The notes below the pieces were generated by a model. It searched no databases. It worked only from the letters and a program-made list of their open reading frames with translations, and was not told where the DNA came from. From contig JAGBSU010000150.1 of NCBI GenBank assembly GCA_017631705.1, positions 1 through 18,386 on the forward strand: a stretch of 18,386 nucleotides of DNA, written 5' to 3'. This document shows positions 15,874 to 18,386 of the stretch, piece after piece. Source of the DNA: Clostridia bacterium (GTDB lineage Bacteria > Bacillota > Clostridia > Oscillospirales > Acutalibacteraceae). Each line of letters opens with the position of its first letter. Positions within the stretch are counted from its first letter, which is position 1. The position numbers and the translations under genes were made by a program.

Positions 15874-15907
15874 CACCACTTTGCTCCACTTCGCACCACA
15901 GTACCCA
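15874..15907 (-). promoter_or_regulatory. Probable MraZ operator: tandem repeats with 10-base period
   Basis: Reading the minus strand from just past the -10: TGGGT (15907), TGGTG (15898), TGGAG (15888) and TGGTG (15878), with start spacings of 9, 10 and 10 bases. Known MraZ sites are direct repeats of TGGGN separated by five bases (enterobacteria) or AAAGTG-type repeats (Mollicutes); here the two downstream repeats read GAAGTGG and AAAGTGG. Lying at the expected transcription start, they fit autorepression of mraZ and the dcw operon. Confidence 0.65.
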
Positions 15908-15908
15908 T

Positions 15909-15937
15909 ATTATACGCCTTTTTTTTAAAAAAAGCAA
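15909..15937 (-). promoter_or_regulatory. Promoter of mraZ and the dcw operon
   Basis: TTGCTT (15937-15932), a 17-base spacer and a perfect TATAAT (15914-15909). The spacer and upstream DNA are A/T tracts, and about 50 bases of AT-rich DNA upstream could act as an UP element. The predicted start near 15902 gives a leader of about 100 bases before mraZ. The -35 region (CTTGCTTTTTT) is the same as in the AEC permease promoter at 16990-17018. Confidence 0.8.
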
Positions 15938-15992
15938 GAGATATTTCAAATTTCTATTCAAAAATTTGCGGAAAATTTTGGCTGATTTTTAC

Positions 15993-16027
15993 AAAAAAAG
16001 AGCCTCACCGTCGTGAGGCTCTTTTTT
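15993..16027 (-). terminator. Rho-independent terminator after the AEC permease
   Basis: A 15-bp perfect stem (16027-16013 with 16008-15994) with a 4-base loop and a run of T at the end on the minus strand. The arms carry A and T runs on both sides, so it could work in both directions. It starts seven bases past the permease stop and insulates the mraZ promoter from upstream transcription. Confidence 0.93.
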
Positions 16028-16034
16028 GCAAATA

Positions 16035-16958
16035 CTAAGCCGGCAGCAGTTGTGCCAGTGCCACTAAAATCGGCATGGTAATCGCCGAAAGCAGCGTAGA
16101 CAATGCCACCAAATTAACCGCCGATTCGGTATCCTGTCCGTATCGACCGGAAAACATGGAAACCGACACCGCCACCGGAGCGGTTGAGGCAATGGCCATC
16201 GATGTCAACAGCACCCCTCGCACTCCGCACAAATACATGAGGGCAATACAAATAACGGGAATAACCACCAACCGCAACGCGATAACGCCATAATAAGCCT
16301 TATGCCCGAGTGCGGCTTTCAAATCAATTTTCGAAAGATAATATCCTGCAAACAACATCGGGATCGGCGTGTTCAGCGATGCCAAGTGGCGAATCGGCGC
16401 CCCCAAAACCTCCGGCAATGAAAACTGCCCGACAAACACAATCAGCCCAACCATCACGCCGATAGAACCGGGGTTCAGCAAAATCTTTTTGGGAGAAATC
16501 CGCTCCCCCGAGGTATCCATTGTTACCACGCCGTAGGTCCACAAAACTACGTTAAACACAACCACATAGGCGGCACCGTAAAAGACACCTTCTTCGCCCA
16601 AAACGGCTTGTTGCAAAGGCAATGCCATATAGCCGGCATTAGAAAGCACTATCGCCAAGCGAAACACCCGAGAACGTGCATCGGGTTTTCGATAAATCAA
16701 GTGCGCTATTCCGATTGCCAATGCGTGGATTAACAAAGAAATCAACAGCGCTTTGAGCAAATTTGTCAGCATTTCGGGATGATATTCGCGGTTAAACGAC
16801 TGTATAATCACGCACGGTGTCGCAAGCAACAGGGCAATGTCCGCACACACCTTGGCACCTTTTTCGGTCATTATCTTCTTTTTTCCCAAGGCAAATCCGC
16901 AAAAAATCAAAACAAACAACACCAACACCTGTTGTCCAACCGTCAAAAAATTCTGCAT
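16035..16958 (-). CDS. AEC-family (auxin efflux carrier-like) permease (307 aa)
   Basis: Integral membrane transporter of the AEC/Mem_trans family. Members carry small organic anions such as malate or, in plants, auxin; the substrate cannot be read from sequence. About ten hydrophobic segments are arranged as two sets of five around a central loop (TMDTSGERISPKKILLNPG, near 146-164). Family-like stretches include ATPCVIIQSF, LSNAGYMALPLQQAVLGEEGVFYGAAYVVVFN and, near the end, ASTAPVAVSVSMFSGRYGQDTESAVNLVALSTLLS. ATG 16958 has AAGGAG seven bases upstream. It has its own promoter and terminator, so it is a single-gene unit between the SOS-operated gene and dcw. Confidence 0.9.
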   Translation of the reverse strand: MQNFLTVGQQVLVLFVLIFCGFALGKKKIMTEKGAKVCADIALLLATPCVIIQSFNREYHPEMLTNLLKALLISLLIHALAIGIAHLIYRKPDARSRVFRLAIVLSNAGYMALPLQQAVLGEEGVFYGAAYVVVFNVVLWTYGVVTMDTSGERISPKKILLNPGSIGVMVGLIVFVGQFSLPEVLGAPIRHLASLNTPIPMLFAGYYLSKIDLKAALGHKAYYGVIALRLVVIPVICIALMYLCGVRGVLLTSMAIASTAPVAVSVSMFSGRYGQDTESAVNLVALSTLLSAITMPILVALAQLLPA

Positions 16959-16989
16959 AGTAAATCTCCTTTATTAACAAGCCGCTCCT

Positions 16990-17018
16990 ATTGTAATGGA
17001 TTTTTTCCAAAAAAGCAA
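16990..17018 (-). promoter_or_regulatory. Promoter of the AEC permease
   Basis: TTGCTT (17018-17013), a 17-base spacer and TACAAT (16995-16990), 32 bases before the start codon. The spacer holds a small inverted repeat (TGGA, five bases, TCCA). The -35 region sits at the U tract of the preceding terminator. Confidence 0.7.
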
Positions 17019-17019
17019 G

Positions 17020-17051
17020 AAAAATGCACTTGATGTTTCACCATCAAGTGC
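17020..17051 (-). terminator. Rho-independent terminator after the 116-aa membrane protein
   Basis: A perfect 10-bp stem (17051-17042 with 17035-17026), a 6-base loop and an ATTTTT tract on the minus strand, 11 bases after the stop codon. With the promoter at 17472-17499 it bounds a single-gene transcript of about 440 bases. Confidence 0.88.
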
Positions 17052-17062
17052 CGTCTTGTAAA

Positions 17063-17413
17063 TCAAGCACACCGCTTTGCTGAGATCGGAACAGTTGCCG
17101 CTTGTGCTTCTTTTGCCAATTCACCGGTCACATGTCGCCACACTTCACGGCGACGGCGACGATTACGCTCCATCGCCGCATCCTTTTTCATCGACAAAAC
17201 ACAGCACGATAAAACCGTTATACGGCAAAACATCAAAACAACCGTAAGCACCGGATATTCCAACCACAACAAAGCCCCACTCATGGCAATCTCCATCGCC
17301 GCCATGGACAACGGAATCCATGCCATCCTACGCGTTACGGTATACCGAGCCGCCGCCAACATATATAAACTTATTGCGCCGAAAACCGCCGCAGCAATGA
17401 CACTAAAAATCAT
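17063..17413 (-). CDS. Small three-pass membrane protein under a LexA/SOS-type operator, unknown function (116 aa)
   Basis: I start it at ATG 17413 (MIFSVIAAAVFGA...), with GGGGG eight bases upstream; the frame is open further up only from a TTG without a ribosome site. Three hydrophobic segments (about 2-22, 29-51 and 53-74), with Arg and Lys after the first and third, suggest N-out, C-in topology. The third segment contains an Arg (MFCRITVL). The last 40 residues are cytoplasmic and very basic (ERNRRRRREVWRHV), ending ISAKRCA. I recognise no family. The gene has a strong promoter with a near-perfect SOS box over its start site and its own terminator, so it is probably induced alone on DNA damage. 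Known SOS division inhibitors of Gram-positives (YneA, SosA) are single-pass with outer domains, unlike this one; a link to division is only suggested by the nearby dcw cluster. Confidence 0.7.
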   Translation of the reverse strand: MIFSVIAAAVFGAISLYMLAAARYTVTRRMAWIPLSMAAMEIAMSGALLWLEYPVLTVVLMFCRITVLSCCVLSMKKDAAMERNRRRRREVWRHVTGELAKEAQAATVPISAKRCA

Positions 17414-17438
17414 TTTCTCTACCCCCTGATGGTTTTTA

Positions 17439-17466
17439 CACAAAACGAACAAATGTTCGGTTTGTG
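17439..17466 (-). promoter_or_regulatory. LexA (SOS) box
   Basis: The core CGAACATTTGTTCG (minus strand, 17459-17446) fits the Gram-positive LexA site, CGAAC-4-GTTCG, exactly. The symmetry continues outward: 12-base arms at 17439-17450 and 17455-17466 match with one mismatch. It starts six bases past the -10 and covers the predicted transcription start, the usual place for a repressor. The lexA gene itself is not in this window. Confidence 0.88.
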
Positions 17467-17471
17467 TTTTT

Positions 17472-17499
17472 ATTATACCTTCTTCAAAGAAAAAGTCAA
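17472..17499 (-). promoter_or_regulatory. Strong promoter of the SOS-operated gene
   Basis: TTGACT (17499-17494), a 16-base spacer and a perfect TATAAT (17477-17472), starting 19 bases after the folD stop. It is the closest to consensus of the promoters in this window, as expected for a gene held off by a repressor. Confidence 0.85.
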
Positions 17500-17518
17500 G
17501 GGGTTTTTTAGAAAAATT

Positions 17519-18370
17519 TTAAAAATTTTCCAACCGCCGCTTTGCCGCTGTCACAGTGTTTTTCAGCAACATCGCAATCGTCATAGGCCCCACGCCGCCC
17601 GGCACCGGTGTTAAATAGCCGGCAACCTCAGCAACCTCAGGTGCCACGTCGCCGCACAATTTTCCGTCTTTGTTGCGATTCATACCGACATCAATCACCA
17701 CTGCGCCCGGTTTCACCATCTGAGCTGTAACAAAATCGGCACGGCCGACTGCCGAAACCAAAATGTCAGCACGACGGCAAACACTTTCCAAATCGGCGGT
17801 ACGAGAATGGCAAATCGTCACCGTTGCATTTTCATGAAGCAATAGCATAGCCATCGGCTTCCCGACAATGTTGCTACGCCCGATAACGACGCATTCTTTT
17901 CCTGCTACCGAAATGTTTGTGCGATGAAGCAGCTCCATCACACCTGCCGGTGTGCAGGGTAAGAAGGCATAGTCGCCAATCATAATATGCCCAACATTCT
18001 CGGCATGAAACGCATCCACGTCTTTGCTCGGTGCAATCGCGGCAATCACCGCTTTGTCGTCAAGCGGTGACGGCAACGGCAACTGGCATAAAATGCCATC
18101 CACGTCTTCCTTCTCGTTGAGCGCTTTGATGCACGCCAACAATTCTTCTTGCGTGGTATCGGCAGGCAAAGCAATCTCTTCGGAACGAATCCCCACTTCG
18201 GCACATGCCTTTTTCTTGTTGTTCACATAAATACGCGAGGCCGGATTGTCGCCGACAATAATCACCGCCAAACAAGGTTGTACTCCTGCCTCACACAATT
18301 TTCTCACTTCGGTTGCCAATTCGGCCCGTACTTCGCCTGCAATGCGTTTTCCATCAATGCAAATCGCCAT
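17519..18370 (-). CDS. folD: Bifunctional methylenetetrahydrofolate dehydrogenase / methenyltetrahydrofolate cyclohydrolase (283 aa)
   Basis: Cytosolic enzyme that interconverts 5,10-methylene-, 5,10-methenyl- and 10-formyl-tetrahydrofolate with NADP, feeding purine and formyl-methionine synthesis. Visible marks: YVNNKKKAC with Tyr48 and the catalytic Lys52, QLPLP (96-100), KDVDAFH (116-122) with Asp119, the nucleotide-binding GRSNIVGKP (164-172) and the C-terminal PGGVGPMT (257-264). The length is standard. I chose ATG 18370 because GGGAG lies nine bases upstream; ATG 18379 touches that site with no spacing. Its promoter lies outside the window. Only an AT-rich weak inverted repeat follows the stop, so some read-through into the SOS-operated gene is possible. 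Confidence 0.97.
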   Translation of the reverse strand: MAICIDGKRIAGEVRAELATEVRKLCEAGVQPCLAVIIVGDNPASRIYVNNKKKACAEVGIRSEEIALPADTTQEELLACIKALNEKEDVDGILCQLPLPSPLDDKAVIAAIAPSKDVDAFHAENVGHIMIGDYAFLPCTPAGVMELLHRTNISVAGKECVVIGRSNIVGKPMAMLLLHENATVTICHSRTADLESVCRRADILVSAVGRADFVTAQMVKPGAVVIDVGMNRNKDGKLCGDVAPEVAEVAGYLTPVPGGVGPMTIAMLLKNTVTAAKRRLENF

Positions 18371-18386
18371 TTTCAACATCTCCCTC

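Noticed and set aside
15804..15879. N-terminal extension of MraZ by 25 residues
   Set aside because: The extension has no ATG with a ribosome site, overlaps the leader repeats, and MraZ proteins normally start at the residue matching ATG 15804.
17512..17530. AT-rich inverted repeat at the end of folD as a terminator
   Set aside because: It is almost only A and T, has no GC stem, and lies partly in the coding sequence, so I do not call it an intrinsic terminator.
1..18386. Mobile elements, CRISPR arrays, tRNA or rRNA genes
   Set aside because: I looked for terminal repeats, transposase or integrase motifs, regularly spaced repeats and tRNA-like ends and saw none; all genes are co-oriented housekeeping or membrane-protein genes.

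Overview
The window is an ordinary-looking chromosomal segment of a low-to-mid GC, meso-diaminopimelate-type Firmicute. It most resembles Clostridia of the Oscillospiraceae kind: the mraZ-rsmH-ftsL-PBP-PBP-murE-mraY-ftsW-murG-murA order, paired PASTA PBPs, GGAGG ribosome sites and TTGNNN/TATAAT promoters all point there. That placement is inferred from gene order and sequence style, not from a search. Every gene I can support lies on the minus strand, so the region reads right to left. I see no tRNA, rRNA, insertion sequence, CRISPR array or phage gene.

Right end (18386-15993): folD (one-carbon metabolism) is followed by a strong promoter whose start region carries a near-perfect LexA/SOS operator, driving a 116-residue three-pass membrane protein of unknown function. 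That gene ends in an intrinsic terminator. An AEC-family permease follows with its own promoter and terminator.

Centre (15937-3028): this is the division and cell wall (dcw) cluster. A promoter at 15909-15937 is followed by direct repeats that look like an MraZ operator and by an opposed set of GTGGAAA repeats. The genes are mraZ, rsmH, ftsL-like, two tandem PASTA-domain class B PBPs, murE (meso-DAP type), mraY, ftsW/spoVE, murG and murA. murF, murD, murC, murB, divIB/ftsQ, ftsA and ftsZ are absent from the places where many Firmicutes have them. The enzymes present cover UDP-MurNAc-tripeptide formation, lipid I and lipid II synthesis, polymerisation and cross-linking, plus the first committed step (MurA). 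The genes are tightly spaced. The two larger gaps, before the first PBP and before murA, hold possible RNA hairpins.

Left end (3017-1): a 311-residue multi-pass membrane protein with an acidic cytoplasmic tail, glycolytic NAD-type GAPDH with its own promoter and a strong terminator, a 194-residue membrane protein with its own promoter, and the first 39 codons of another membrane protein that runs off the window. I see no clear intrinsic terminator between the mraZ promoter and the one after gap (822-862), so read-through from dcw into the left-hand genes is possible.

Most worth a second look: the SOS-operated small membrane protein just upstream of the cell-division cluster, the double repeat array in the mraZ leader, and the SpoVD-like cysteine pair kept in both tandem PBPs.
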